A DNA stretch of 64,000 nucleotides from assembly GCF_013912065.1 (NCBI RefSeq), contig NZ_JACESA010000009.1:1-64000 (forward strand), written 5' to 3'. The position numbers and the translations under genes are program-made. This DNA comes from Brevundimonas sp. (GTDB taxonomy: Bacteria; Pseudomonadota; Alphaproteobacteria; Caulobacterales; Caulobacteraceae). Shown here piece after piece: positions 44,819 to 53,416 of this stretch (position 1 is the stretch's first letter; each line of letters begins with the position of its first letter). The notes beneath the pieces are model-generated. The model was not told the DNA's origin. It saw nothing but the letters and a program-made list of their open reading frames with translations, and did no database searches.

Positions 44819-45823
44819 TTACTGGGAACGCATCGCCTGGTTCGGGCCAACGCCGGTCGTGACCGCGCGCTTGGCTCCGGCGGTCTCGCCCGGCTTCATG
44901 AACTTGACCAGGACGCGCTGGCCGATCAGCAGCGGCGCGTCGCCGGCCGAGGCCACAACCTCGACCACCCGTTCGTCGGTACGCTGCGAGGGATCGTCCG
45001 AGGCCAGCTTGCGGGCGCCGAACACGGCCGCCCGACGCATCACCGCGCCGATATAGACCTTGGAGGTGTCGCCCTCGGGCGTGATCTCGACCGCCTGTCC
45101 GTCGCGCAGATTGGGCAGGTCGCTCTCGACCACCTCGGCGCGCACGATGCGCGGCGCGTCTGGCTCGAGGTCGAACATGGTGGAGACGTTCAGGGTCGAG
45201 GCGCCGGCGCCGGGATTGGCGTAGCGGCGCACGATCCGACCTGCGCTGGGCGCGCGGATGATGGTCAGTTCCTGATCGTAGCGGGCCTGGTCCAGCTGGG
45301 CGCGCGCGGTCTGAACGGCGGCGGTCTGCGAACCGAGGCGCGCCTGGGCGGTGGCGACGGCGTCCTGGGCCTGATCCATGCGCTGGGCGGCGGCGAAGTT
45401 GGTGGCGACCAGCCGCTGCAGACGGTCCCGCTCGCGCTGGGCGGTGCGGATATCGACGCGGATCTGGGCCAGCTGGCTCTCGGCCTGGGCCACGGCGGCC
45501 TGGGCGCTCTGGACGGCCAGACGCGCCTCGTCGTCTTCCTGACGGGCCAGGATCTGGCCGGCGACGACGGTGTCGCCCTCCTGCACCAGGACCTCGCGCA
45601 CGATGCCGCCGCGACGGGCCGCGATCTGTATGATGCCGCCCTCCACATCGACCTTGCCGTTGGCGATGGCCGCATAGGGGCTCTCGACCTTCGTGGCGAC
45701 GGCCTTCTCCTGTTCGGCCTTCTTGGTCTTGGCGGCGGACTGGAACATCATGAAGCCGACCACCAGCACGATGACCAGCAGCAGACCGAACCAGGTGCGT
45801 TTTTTCTTCAGAAAGCCGGGCAT
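44819..45823 (-). CDS. HlyD-family periplasmic adaptor of an ABC exporter
   Basis: This 334-residue membrane-fusion protein has an N-terminal anchor helix (FGLLLVIVLVVGFMMFQ), a split lipoyl domain (VEGGIIQIAARRGGIVREVLVQEGDTVVAGQILARQED and ELTIIRAPSAGRIVRRYANPG), a coiled-coil hairpin between them and a beta-barrel part. It links the inner membrane ABC transporter to an outer-membrane channel. It is the last of three genes and lies 34 bp after the ATPase gene. No outer-membrane factor is adjacent; the nearest is the NodT-like gene near 54 kb. Confidence 0.92.
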   Translation of the reverse strand: MPGFLKKKRTWFGLLLVIVLVVGFMMFQSAAKTKKAEQEKAVATKVESPYAAIANGKVDVEGGIIQIAARRGGIVREVLVQEGDTVVAGQILARQEDDEARLAVQSAQAAVAQAESQLAQIRVDIRTAQRERDRLQRLVATNFAAAQRMDQAQDAVATAQARLGSQTAAVQTARAQLDQARYDQELTIIRAPSAGRIVRRYANPGAGASTLNVSTMFDLEPDAPRIVRAEVVESDLPNLRDGQAVEITPEGDTSKVYIGAVMRRAAVFGARKLASDDPSQRTDERVVEVVASAGDAPLLIGQRVLVKFMKPGETAGAKRAVTTGVGPNQAMRSQ

Positions 45824-45857
45824 GGGCGTATCGTCCTAAGGGATTTGGTCTTGTTGT

Positions 45858-46613
45858 TCAGTGGGACGCCAGGATGGCGTTCGGATCGGGTATGCGGCGC
45901 TGATCGTCCAGGATCTTGCCGTCCTCGATATGGATGACGCGGTCGGCCCAGGCCTCGAGCCGGGGATCGTGGGTCACGCAGATCACGGCGGCGCCGTGTT
46001 CGGTCGCGGCGCGACGCAGCAGCCTGATCACCACCTGGCCGTTCTCGCCGTCCAGGGCCGAGGTCGGTTCGTCGGCGAACAGGATCTTGGGATCCTTGGC
46101 CAGGGCGCGGGCGATGGCGACCCGCTGTTTCTCGCCGCCCGACAGGGCTGCGGGCCGCTGGTGCAGGCGAGGGCCCAGGCCGACCTCTTCCAGAGCCGTG
46201 ATGGCGCGCTTCTTCGCCTGGCCCGAGGTCAAACCCTGGAACTTCAGCACGGTCTCGACCTGCTGCAACGCCGTCAGGGCGGGGAACAGGTTGAAGCCCT
46301 GGAAGATGAAGCCGCAATTATCGAGGCGGAACTTGTCGATCCGGCCCGAGGAGAATTTCCACAGGTCGTCGACGTCCAGGACGTCCACCCGGCCCTCTTC
46401 CGGCCGCAGCAGGCCGGACAGGGCCGCGATCAGCGTCGACTTGCCCGAACCCGACGGCCCCATGACCATGGTCAGGTCGCCGTGTTTCGCATCGAAATCG
46501 ACGCCCTTCAGCACCTCGACCCAGGCCTTGCCGGACTTGAACCGCTTGACCAGCCCCTTGGCCTCAATGGCGAAATCGCCGTGCTTGCCGTGGACTTTCG
46601 TATGAATGTTCAT
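45858..46613 (-). CDS. ABC exporter ATP-binding protein (MacB/DevA type)
   Basis: This 251-residue ABC ATPase has Walker A MGPSGSGKSTLIAALSG, the signature LSGGEKQRVAIARALA and Walker B ILFADEPTSALDGENG, with the LolD/MacB-like conserved FIFQGFNLFPALTALQQVE Q-loop. It powers the FtsX-like permease encoded upstream, whose stop it overlaps (ATGA at 46610-46613). The type 7 ABC system (MacB, LolCDE, DevBCA) acts by mechanotransmission across the membrane rather than by direct passage. Confidence 0.94.
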   Translation of the reverse strand: MNIHTKVHGKHGDFAIEAKGLVKRFKSGKAWVEVLKGVDFDAKHGDLTMVMGPSGSGKSTLIAALSGLLRPEEGRVDVLDVDDLWKFSSGRIDKFRLDNCGFIFQGFNLFPALTALQQVETVLKFQGLTSGQAKKRAITALEEVGLGPRLHQRPAALSGGEKQRVAIARALAKDPKILFADEPTSALDGENGQVVIRLLRRAATEHGAAVICVTHDPRLEAWADRVIHIEDGKILDDQRRIPDPNAILASH

Positions 46614-47782
46614 CGCAGCAGGTCCGCCGGTTGGCTGTTCTTCAGAATGCCCAGGGACAGCAGGCCGGACACCATGGAGATCAGGATCAGGCCGATCCCG
46701 ACGACAATCAGCAGCGACAACGGCAGGGCGATGATCACCGCCCCCATCATGGCCAGCAAAGACACCAGCCAGGTCAGGAAGATCGCGGCGAACACGCCCA
46801 CCACCCCGACCCAGAAGCTGAGCTCGACCACGATCCGCCGCAGCGATCCCATGCCTACGCCCAAAGCCCGCAGCGAGGCGAACTCCTTGATATTGGCCAT
46901 GATGGCGCCGCGCAGCGTCTGCCAGGTGATGGCCACGCCGATGATGATCCCCAGCACGACGCAGCCGCCGATGATGATGACCAGAATGCCTTCCTCAAAC
47001 ATGGCGCCCGCATTGGCCTCGGCCAGCTGTCCCTTGGTCCAGGCCTTCCACTGGCCGGCGCCCATGGCGTTGAGCTGGGCGACGACGATGGGCGCGCGGG
47101 TGGGATCGCGCAGCTTGACCATCAACGGACCGACGCGCGGACCGGTGTCCGCCTGACCCAGCATCCGTAGGGTGTCGCGCGACATGACCACGCCGGGCTG
47201 CATCATGTTTGGATAGCCGCGCGTCACGCCGACGATGGTGACCGTCTGGCCGTTGTACAGGGCCTTGTCGCCCAGTTTGACGCCCAGAGTGGACAGGGCC
47301 GTCTCGTCCACCGCCACGGTATAGGGTTGCCGCAGGGCGTCGACCAGTTCCTGGGAATAGTCGGTCGGGATCGTCACGGAACCCGGACGGGTGTCGATGA
47401 TGCTGGCCTGGACGAATTTCTGACGCGGTGCGCCCTGGCTGGCGCTGTCGGCCTGGCTCTTGGTCGGATCGACGTTCTTGATGTTCTGGAAGGTGCCGCC
47501 GGCGCCGTCCAGGGGCATGACCTCGATCACTTCCGGATGGTTGTAGGCCAGAGGGATGAAGCGGCGCGGCACGCCAGACGGCCCGCCGATCAGGCTCTTG
47601 GCGCCGGGCTGCATGATGAAGATGTCGGCGCCCGACCGTTCGATGGTCGCGGTGAACCCCTTGCCGATGCCGATGAAGACACCGGTCATCGCCAGGACCA
47701 GCAGACCCGACAGGGCCAGGGCCATGACCGCCGCCATATAGCGGCGCCACTCGAACAGCAGCGTAGATAGCGCAAGCGACAT
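46610..47782 (-). CDS. ABC exporter permease (FtsX/MacB-like)
   Basis: This 390-residue permease has an N-terminal helix (MAAVMALALSGLLVLAMTGVFIGIG), a large periplasmic domain (about 45-255) and three C-terminal helices (ILVIIIGGCVVLGIIIGVAIT, VVGVFAAIFLTWLVSLLAM, LLIVVGIGLILISMVSG), the FtsX-like layout. FASLRALGVGMGSLRRIV is the coupling region typical of the family. Gene order permease-ATPase-adaptor resembles DevCA/DevB glycolipid exporters and MacAB. The exported substrate is unknown. ATG 47782 was chosen; a longer start at 47827 is possible. Confidence 0.92.
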   Translation of the reverse strand: MSLALSTLLFEWRRYMAAVMALALSGLLVLAMTGVFIGIGKGFTATIERSGADIFIMQPGAKSLIGGPSGVPRRFIPLAYNHPEVIEVMPLDGAGGTFQNIKNVDPTKSQADSASQGAPRQKFVQASIIDTRPGSVTIPTDYSQELVDALRQPYTVAVDETALSTLGVKLGDKALYNGQTVTIVGVTRGYPNMMQPGVVMSRDTLRMLGQADTGPRVGPLMVKLRDPTRAPIVVAQLNAMGAGQWKAWTKGQLAEANAGAMFEEGILVIIIGGCVVLGIIIGVAITWQTLRGAIMANIKEFASLRALGVGMGSLRRIVVELSFWVGVVGVFAAIFLTWLVSLLAMMGAVIIALPLSLLIVVGIGLILISMVSGLLSLGILKNSQPADLLR

Positions 47783-47962
47783 GATTGCCGATAAACCCCC
47801 GATACGTCTGCCTATCTGAGCGCGCACGGCCTCACCGCCAAGTTAAATCGGGGTAAGACTGGGCGCCTGCCCCCAATTATTGCGTCGGTGAAATCAGGAG
47901 ATTAAGGCCGGGTCTCCCCTCTTGGCGACGCGCTAAAAACGGCGCTAGTCACAAAATAACAG

Positions 47963-47982
47963 GCGGAACACATTTGTTCCGC
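47963..47982. promoter_or_regulatory. Perfect inverted repeat upstream of the S46 peptidase
   Basis: GCGGAACA-CATT-TGTTCCGC is a perfect 8-bp inverted repeat 19-38 bp before the peptidase ATG. It has no T-run and so is unlikely to be a terminator. It could be a regulator-binding site or a hairpin in the 5' leader that controls translation. Confidence 0.5.
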
Positions 47983-48000
47983 GCTCTGGAGAAGTCCTGA

Positions 48001-50094
48001 ATGTCGTTGCCGTCCCTTCGTCTCACCGCCTCGCTCGCCGCCCTGGGCGCGGCGACGGTCGTCCTGTCCGCCCCCGCGAGCCCGGCCCGCGCCGACGAGG
48101 GCATGTGGACCTTCGACAACTTCCCCATCGCCACGGTGAACGAGAAATACGACACGAACATCGACCAGGCCTGGCTGGACCGCGTCCGCAACGCCGCCGT
48201 CCGACTGCGGGGCTGTTCGGCCTCGCTGGTCTCGGGCGAGGGCCTGATCCTGACCAATCACCACTGCATCGTCAGCTGCGTGCAGGATCTTTCCACCGCC
48301 GAGAACGACTACGTCAAGAATGGCTGGATGCCCGCCACCCGCGAGGAAGAGAAGAAATGCCCCGGCCAGACGGCCGAGATCCTGACCGACATCACCGATG
48401 TGACCGACCGCGTCGTCGGCGCCGGCGCTGGTCTTGAAGGCGCCGCCTTCGTGCAGGCCCGCGCCGCCGAGATCGACAAGATCCAGAAGGAAGTCTGCGG
48501 CGACGACCGCAAGCTGACCTGCCAGGTCATCAGCCTGTACCGCGGCGGCCAGTACAAGCTGTACAAGTTCCGCAAGTACGAGGACGTGCGCCTGGTCTTC
48601 GCGCCTGAGTTCCAGGCGGCCTTCTTCGGCGGGGATCCGGACAATTTCAACTTCCCGCGCTACGCCCTGGATGCCGGTTTCCTGCGCATCTACGAGGACG
48701 GCAAGCCGGTCGCCACGCCGAACCATCTGAAGTGGAACCCGAATGCGCCCAAGGAAGGCGACGTCACCTTCGTCGCCGGCAACCCCGGCTCGACCTCGCG
48801 GCTGCTGACCATGGCCCAGCTGGAGGCCCTGCGCGATCAGCAACTGCCCCTGACCCTGATCCAGACCTCGGAACTGCGCGGCCGTCTGCTGGAGTATTCG
48901 ACCACCGGCGAAGAGGCCAAGCGCGTCACCGTCGATCCCCTGTTCGGCCTGGAGAACGGCTTCAAGGTCTATTACGGCCAGCAGGGCGCCCTGACCGACC
49001 CGGCCTTCATGGCGACCAAGCGCTCCGAGGAAGACGAACTGCGTCAGCGCGTCGCCGCCGACCCGGCTCTGGCCCAGCGCATCGGCGATCCCTGGAGCGA
49101 GCTTGAGCGGGTCGCGGCCGCCCAGCGCGACCTCTACATGCCCTATCGCCAGCTCGAGTCGGCCGCCGGCCAGCGTTCGTCGCTCTACAGCTACGCCAAG
49201 TCCGTCGTCCGCGCCTCCAAGGAACGGGCCAAGCCGGTCGCCGAACGCCGCGCCGGCTATTCGGACGCCGACATCGCCGCCCTGGAACGCCGCCTGACGA
49301 CCGAGACGCCGATCTCGACCGATCTGGAGAAGATCTTCATCGACTTCTGGCTGTCCAAGACCCGCGAATATCTGACCGTCGACAATGCGAACGTGAAGGC
49401 GCTGCTGGGCAAGGAAAGTCCCGAACAGATCGCCGAACGCCTGGTCGACGGCACCCGGTTGGCGGACCCCGCCTTCCGCGCCCAGGCCCTGGCCATGACG
49501 CCGGAACAGCTGGCCGCCTCGGGCGATCCGCTGATCCAGTTCGTCCTGGCCAACGACGACGCGGCCCAGGCCGTCCGCACCCAGTGGGAATCGGCCGTGT
49601 CCGGCCCGACCAGCCGCGCCGGCGAAAAGATCGCCCAGGCCCGGTTCGCCGTCTATGGCGACAACCTGTACCCCGACGCGACCTTCAGCCTGCGTCTGTC
49701 CTATGGTCAGGTGAAGGGCTGGACCTATCGCGGCGTGACGGTGGAGCCCTTCACCCAGATCGGCGGCCTGTACGAACGCAACACCGGCGCCGAGCCGTTC
49801 AACGCGGCCGAGGACTGGATGGCGGCCGAGGGCAAGGTCGACAAATCGACCGTCTATGACTTCGTCTCGACCAACGACATCATCGGCGGCAACTCGGGCT
49901 CGCCCGTCATCAACGCCAAGGGTGAAGTCATCGGCGCGGCCTTCGACGGCAACATCCACTCGCTGGGCGGCAGCTTCGGCTACGACGGCGAACTGAACCG
50001 CACCGTCACGGTCTCGACCGCCGCCATCACCGAGGCCCTCCGCAACGTCTACAACCAGCCGCGCCTGCTGCGCGAACTGGGCGTGCGGCGGTAA
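48001..50094 (+). CDS. S46 dipeptidyl-peptidase, DPP7-type
   Basis: This 697-residue periplasmic exopeptidase removes dipeptides from peptide N-termini. The signal peptide is cut near ARA (31). The catalytic His is in GLILTNHHC (87-88), and the nucleophile is Ser632 in IGGNSGSPVIN. At 18 residues after the nucleophile, the position that sets S1 specificity in this family, it has Gly650 (FDGN), the DPP7 state that favours hydrophobic P1 residues. It is followed by a paralogue with Ser at that site. Peptide scavenging is the probable role. Confidence 0.94.
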   Translation: MSLPSLRLTASLAALGAATVVLSAPASPARADEGMWTFDNFPIATVNEKYDTNIDQAWLDRVRNAAVRLRGCSASLVSGEGLILTNHHCIVSCVQDLSTAENDYVKNGWMPATREEEKKCPGQTAEILTDITDVTDRVVGAGAGLEGAAFVQARAAEIDKIQKEVCGDDRKLTCQVISLYRGGQYKLYKFRKYEDVRLVFAPEFQAAFFGGDPDNFNFPRYALDAGFLRIYEDGKPVATPNHLKWNPNAPKEGDVTFVAGNPGSTSRLLTMAQLEALRDQQLPLTLIQTSELRGRLLEYSTTGEEAKRVTVDPLFGLENGFKVYYGQQGALTDPAFMATKRSEEDELRQRVAADPALAQRIGDPWSELERVAAAQRDLYMPYRQLESAAGQRSSLYSYAKSVVRASKERAKPVAERRAGYSDADIAALERRLTTETPISTDLEKIFIDFWLSKTREYLTVDNANVKALLGKESPEQIAERLVDGTRLADPAFRAQALAMTPEQLAASGDPLIQFVLANDDAAQAVRTQWESAVSGPTSRAGEKIAQARFAVYGDNLYPDATFSLRLSYGQVKGWTYRGVTVEPFTQIGGLYERNTGAEPFNAAEDWMAAEGKVDKSTVYDFVSTNDIIGGNSGSPVINAKGEVIGAAFDGNIHSLGGSFGYDGELNRTVTVSTAAITEALRNVYNQPRLLRELGVRR

Positions 50095-50100
50095 AAGACG

Positions 50101-50270
50101 CACGTCTCCTCCCCATCTCTTGGATGGGGAGGGGGACCGCCGACGAAGCCGGGGGTGGAGGGGCTCTTCACCACCGCACCGGCGCCTGTCATGTATCGCA
50201 GAGCCCCTCCGTCACGGCGCTGAAGAAGCGCCGCGCCACCTCCCCATCGCTCCGCGATGGGGAGGAGATT
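50101..50270. repeat. Two inversely oriented family B palindromic repeats
   Basis: The 190-bp gap between the two S46 genes holds one copy at 50101-50168 (reverse orientation: its complement begins AGAGCCCCTCCACCCCCG and ends GGGGAGGAGACGTG) and a second, diverged copy at 50200-50270 (AGAGCCCCTCC...GATGGGGAGGAGATTT). The family also occurs at 20544-20608. Paired inverted copies resemble a BIME. No separate gene is seen here. Confidence 0.75.
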
Positions 50271-50284
50271 TCTAGGACATCCCC

Positions 50285-52348
50285 ATGCGTCTCGCCCTTT
50301 TCGCCTCCGCCGCCGTTCTCGCCTTCGCCTCCTCGGCCAGGGCTGAAGAGGGCATGTGGACCTTCGACAACTTCCCTGTCGCCCGCGCCAACGCGGGCCT
50401 GGGGACCGACATCGACCAGGCGTTTCTGGATCGGGTGCGACTGTCGTCGGTGAAGTTCGGCGGCTGTTCGGCCGGGGTGGTTTCGGGCCAGGGCCTGGTG
50501 ATGACCAACAACCACTGCGTCGCCACCTGCGTCGCCAACCTGTCCACGCCCCAGGTCAATTACGCCGAGACCGGCTTCACGCCGAAATCGCGCGAGGAAG
50601 AGCTGAAATGCCCCGGCGCCACGGCCGAGATCCTGACCGACATCACCGACGTGACCGAGCGGATGCACCAGGCCGGGGCCGGTCTGGAGGGCCAGGCCTT
50701 CACCCAGGCGCGCGACGCCGAGGCGGGGCGGATCGAAACCGAAGCCTGCGGTAACGACCCCAAGATCCGCTGCCAGGTCGTCAGCTTGTACCGGGGCGGC
50801 CAGTTCAAGCTCTACAAATTCCGCAAATATTCCGACATCCGCCTGGCCTGGGCGCCGGAAGACCGCGCCGCCACCTTCGGCGGCGACCTGGACAATTTCT
50901 CCTTCCCGCGCTTCGCCATCGATGCCGCCTTCATCCGCCTGTACGAGGACGGCAAGCCGGTCGAGACCCCGACCCATTTCGCCTGGAACCCGAACAAGCC
51001 GACCGAAGGCGAGGCCGTCTTCGTCTCCGGCAACCCCGGCTCGACCCAGCGGCTGCTGACGATGGACCAGCTGACCACCATCCGCGACGTGGTCCTTCCG
51101 CTGGATCAGTTGATCGCGTCCGAGCTGCGCGGCCGCCTGATCCGCTATTCCGAAGAGGGCGAGGACCAGGCCTTCATCGCCATGGACCCCATCGTCGGCC
51201 TTGAGAACACCTACAAGCGCGGACGCGGCCGGATGGCCGCCCTGATCGATCCGACCTTCATGGCGACCAAGGCCGCCCAGGAAGCCGACTTCCGCGCCCG
51301 CGCCGCCGACGGCGGGACCGATCCGTGGGCCAGCCTCAGCGCCGTCCAACCCATCGCCCGCGAACTGTATCCGTCCATGGCTCTGCTGGAGGGCGGTACG
51401 GGTCTGGGGACCACCTCGGCCGGGGGCGGTTCGCAGTTGTTCGCCTATGCCCGCGCCCTGGTGCGCGGCGCCCAGGAACGGGCCAAGCCCTCGGATCAGC
51501 GCCTGCCCGAGTTCGCCGACAGCCGCCTGTCCAGCGTCGAATCCCGCCTGTTCGCCGAACGCCCCGTCTATCCCGAGCTTGAGCAGATCCGTCTGGAATG
51601 GTGGCTGTCAAAGACCCGTGAATGGCTGACGGTCGACAACGCCCAGGTCCGCACCCTGCTGGGCAAGGAAAGCCCCGAGGACCTGTCGGCCCGGCTCGTG
51701 GCCGGCACGACCCTGGCCAATCCGGCCGTGCGCCGGGCCCTGTGGGAGGGCGGCCTGCCGGCGATCCGCGCCTCGACCGACCCGATGATCCGCTACGCCC
51801 TGGCCATCGACGCCGACGCCCGCGCCGTGCGCGACGCCTGGGAGACCCGGGTCCAGGCCCCCACCGACCGCGCCTCAGAACAGCTGGCCGCCGCCCGCTT
51901 CACCGCCTATGGCGACGCCGTCTATCCCGACGCCACCGGCACCCTGCGCCTGACCTATGGCCAGGTCGAAGGGTCCGACGTTCCGGGCCAGCGGTTCGCC
52001 GCCTTCACCACCTTCGCCGGCCTGTGGGACCGCGCCACCGGCGCCGAGCCCTTCGCCGTTGCGCCCAAACTGCTGGCGGCCAGGGACCGGATCGATCCGA
52101 ACGCGGTGATGGACATGGCCGTCTCGACCGACACCATCGGCGGCTCGTCAGGTTCGCCGGCGATCAACGCCAGGGGCGAGATCATCGGGGCCAATTTCGA
52201 CTCCACCGTCCTGAGCCAGCGCAACGCCTACGGCTACGACCGCGCCGTCAATCGCAGCGTGATCGTCACCACCCAGGCCGTCACCGTCGCCCTGCGCGAC
52301 GTCTATGGCATGGACCATCTGGTCGAGGAGCTGGGCGTTTCCAGATGA
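50285..52348 (+). CDS. S46 dipeptidyl-peptidase, DPP11-type
   Basis: This 687-residue paralogue of the upstream gene has a signal peptide (LALFASAAVLAFASSARA). The catalytic His lies in GLVMTNNHC and the nucleophile is Ser622 in IGGSSGSPAIN. The S1-determining residue 18 positions later is Ser640 (FDST), where DPP7 has Gly and DPP11 has Arg or, in environmental bacteria, Ser. This predicts preference for Asp/Glu at P1. Together the pair would cover hydrophobic and acidic dipeptides. The stop overlaps the next gene's ATG. Confidence 0.93.
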   Translation: MRLALFASAAVLAFASSARAEEGMWTFDNFPVARANAGLGTDIDQAFLDRVRLSSVKFGGCSAGVVSGQGLVMTNNHCVATCVANLSTPQVNYAETGFTPKSREEELKCPGATAEILTDITDVTERMHQAGAGLEGQAFTQARDAEAGRIETEACGNDPKIRCQVVSLYRGGQFKLYKFRKYSDIRLAWAPEDRAATFGGDLDNFSFPRFAIDAAFIRLYEDGKPVETPTHFAWNPNKPTEGEAVFVSGNPGSTQRLLTMDQLTTIRDVVLPLDQLIASELRGRLIRYSEEGEDQAFIAMDPIVGLENTYKRGRGRMAALIDPTFMATKAAQEADFRARAADGGTDPWASLSAVQPIARELYPSMALLEGGTGLGTTSAGGGSQLFAYARALVRGAQERAKPSDQRLPEFADSRLSSVESRLFAERPVYPELEQIRLEWWLSKTREWLTVDNAQVRTLLGKESPEDLSARLVAGTTLANPAVRRALWEGGLPAIRASTDPMIRYALAIDADARAVRDAWETRVQAPTDRASEQLAAARFTAYGDAVYPDATGTLRLTYGQVEGSDVPGQRFAAFTTFAGLWDRATGAEPFAVAPKLLAARDRIDPNAVMDMAVSTDTIGGSSGSPAINARGEIIGANFDSTVLSQRNAYGYDRAVNRSVIVTTQAVTVALRDVYGMDHLVEELGVSR

Positions 52349-52869
52349 GCGAGATCGTCTTCCGTCCGGCGACGCCCGACGACGTCGCCGCGCTTCATCC
52401 CCTGATCGAGCGCGCCTATCGCGGCGACACGGCCAAGGCCGGGTGGACGCACGAGGCGGACCTGCTGTTCGACGACCGCACCAGCGCCGAGGAACTGTCC
52501 GGCCTGATCGCCGATCCCGACCGGGTCGTCCTGCTGGCCCATCGGGACGACGACCTTGTCGGCTGCGTCCAGGTCGCGCGCACGGGCGAGGACCTGACCT
52601 ATCTCGGGATGCTGACGGTCGAGCCCGGCCTCCAGGCTGCGGGCCTGGGCCGCCGCCTGCTCGCCGCCGCAGAGGCCGAGGCGGCCGTTCGCTTCGGCGC
52701 CCGCCGCATGGAGATGACCGTCATCCAGCGCCGAACCGAACTGATCGCCTGGTACGAACGCCGCGGCTACGCCCGCACCGGCGAGACCCGCCCCTTCCCC
52801 GTCGCCCCGCCTCGGCCGGAGCTGGATTTCGTGGTGCTGGAAAAGGGGCTCCAAGGAACACGACCCTGA
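52345..52869 (+). CDS. GNAT-family N-acetyltransferase
   Basis: This 174-residue GNAT-fold protein begins IVFRPATPDDVAALHPLIERAY. The acetyl-CoA loop appears as LGMLTVEPGLQAAGLGRRLLAAAEAEA (Q/R-x-x-G-x-G/A pattern), and the C-terminal TELIAWYERRGYARTGETRPF is the usual final helix and strand. The acceptor is unknown. It is coupled to the S46 peptidase by ATGA (52345-52348), which hints at a link to peptide or amino acid metabolism, but this is only context. Confidence 0.9.
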   Translation: MSEIVFRPATPDDVAALHPLIERAYRGDTAKAGWTHEADLLFDDRTSAEELSGLIADPDRVVLLAHRDDDLVGCVQVARTGEDLTYLGMLTVEPGLQAAGLGRRLLAAAEAEAAVRFGARRMEMTVIQRRTELIAWYERRGYARTGETRPFPVAPPRPELDFVVLEKGLQGTRP

Positions 52870-52917
52870 TCGGAACGCCTGACCTCCCCGCGCTTTCCCT
52901 CCCAAAAGGAGACCGTC

Positions 52918-53094
52918 ATGGATCGTGAACAGACCGAAGGCCGGGAGAAGAACGGCGCCGAGCCGGCGGGAAAGCCGGACGCCCTGACCTCCGACGCCGA
53001 TGTGAAGAGGGTCGGCCACGAGGAGCGGCGCAGCGCCGGACCGGACGGGCCCGACGCCGCCGAGGTCGGCGACACCTTCAAGAAGGCTCCGTAG
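52918..53094 (+). CDS. Small hydrophilic protein, 58 residues
   Basis: The ATG at 52918 follows AAAAGGAGA at ideal spacing and opens 58 codons (MDREQTEGREKNGAEPAGK...DTFKKAP). The product is highly charged, rich in Gly/Asp/Glu/Lys, without hydrophobic core or membrane segment, and probably disordered. I do not recognise a family. It is on the same strand as the acetyltransferase, 48 bp downstream. Confidence 0.6.
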   Translation: MDREQTEGREKNGAEPAGKPDALTSDADVKRVGHEERRSAGPDGPDAAEVGDTFKKAP

Positions 53095-53109
53095 AGGCCC
53101 CAAGGCTGC

Positions 53110-53313
53110 TCAACCCCGGCGGGGCGACAACTGCGCCGCCAGCAGGTGGACGTCGTGCGCCCGCATCCGCTCGAAATTGCCCAGGCCCAGGGTCAGGGCG
53201 CGCAGAACCTCGATCTGGCGGGTGTGTTCGGGATGTTCCGGCAGGGCTGGCTCCGCCCTTGCCAGTTCCGCATCCAGTTCGGCCATCATCAGGGCCAGGA
53301 CTCCGTCGTTCAT
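53110..53313 (-). CDS. Small hypothetical protein
   Basis: The chosen start is the ATG at 53313, because GGAGG lies five bases upstream; in-frame starts at 53325 (ATG) and 53355 (GTG) lack a good site. The 67-residue product (MNDGVLALMMAELDAELARAEPALPEHPEHTRQIEVL cut here for length) is mainly helical and acidic, ending AHDVHLLAAQLSPRRG. No family is recognised. It is convergent with the 58-residue gene, 15 bp apart. Confidence 0.6.
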   Translation of the reverse strand: MNDGVLALMMAELDAELARAEPALPEHPEHTRQIEVLRALTLGLGNFERMRAHDVHLLAAQLSPRRG

Positions 53314-53416
53314 CCAATCCTCCATCGCGCCGCCGACCGGATCGGGTTGAAGCACGAATGGAACATTAGGTGAACATGGAATCCGCAGGGACCTGTGGAC
53401 GACCGGCCGGCGCGAG

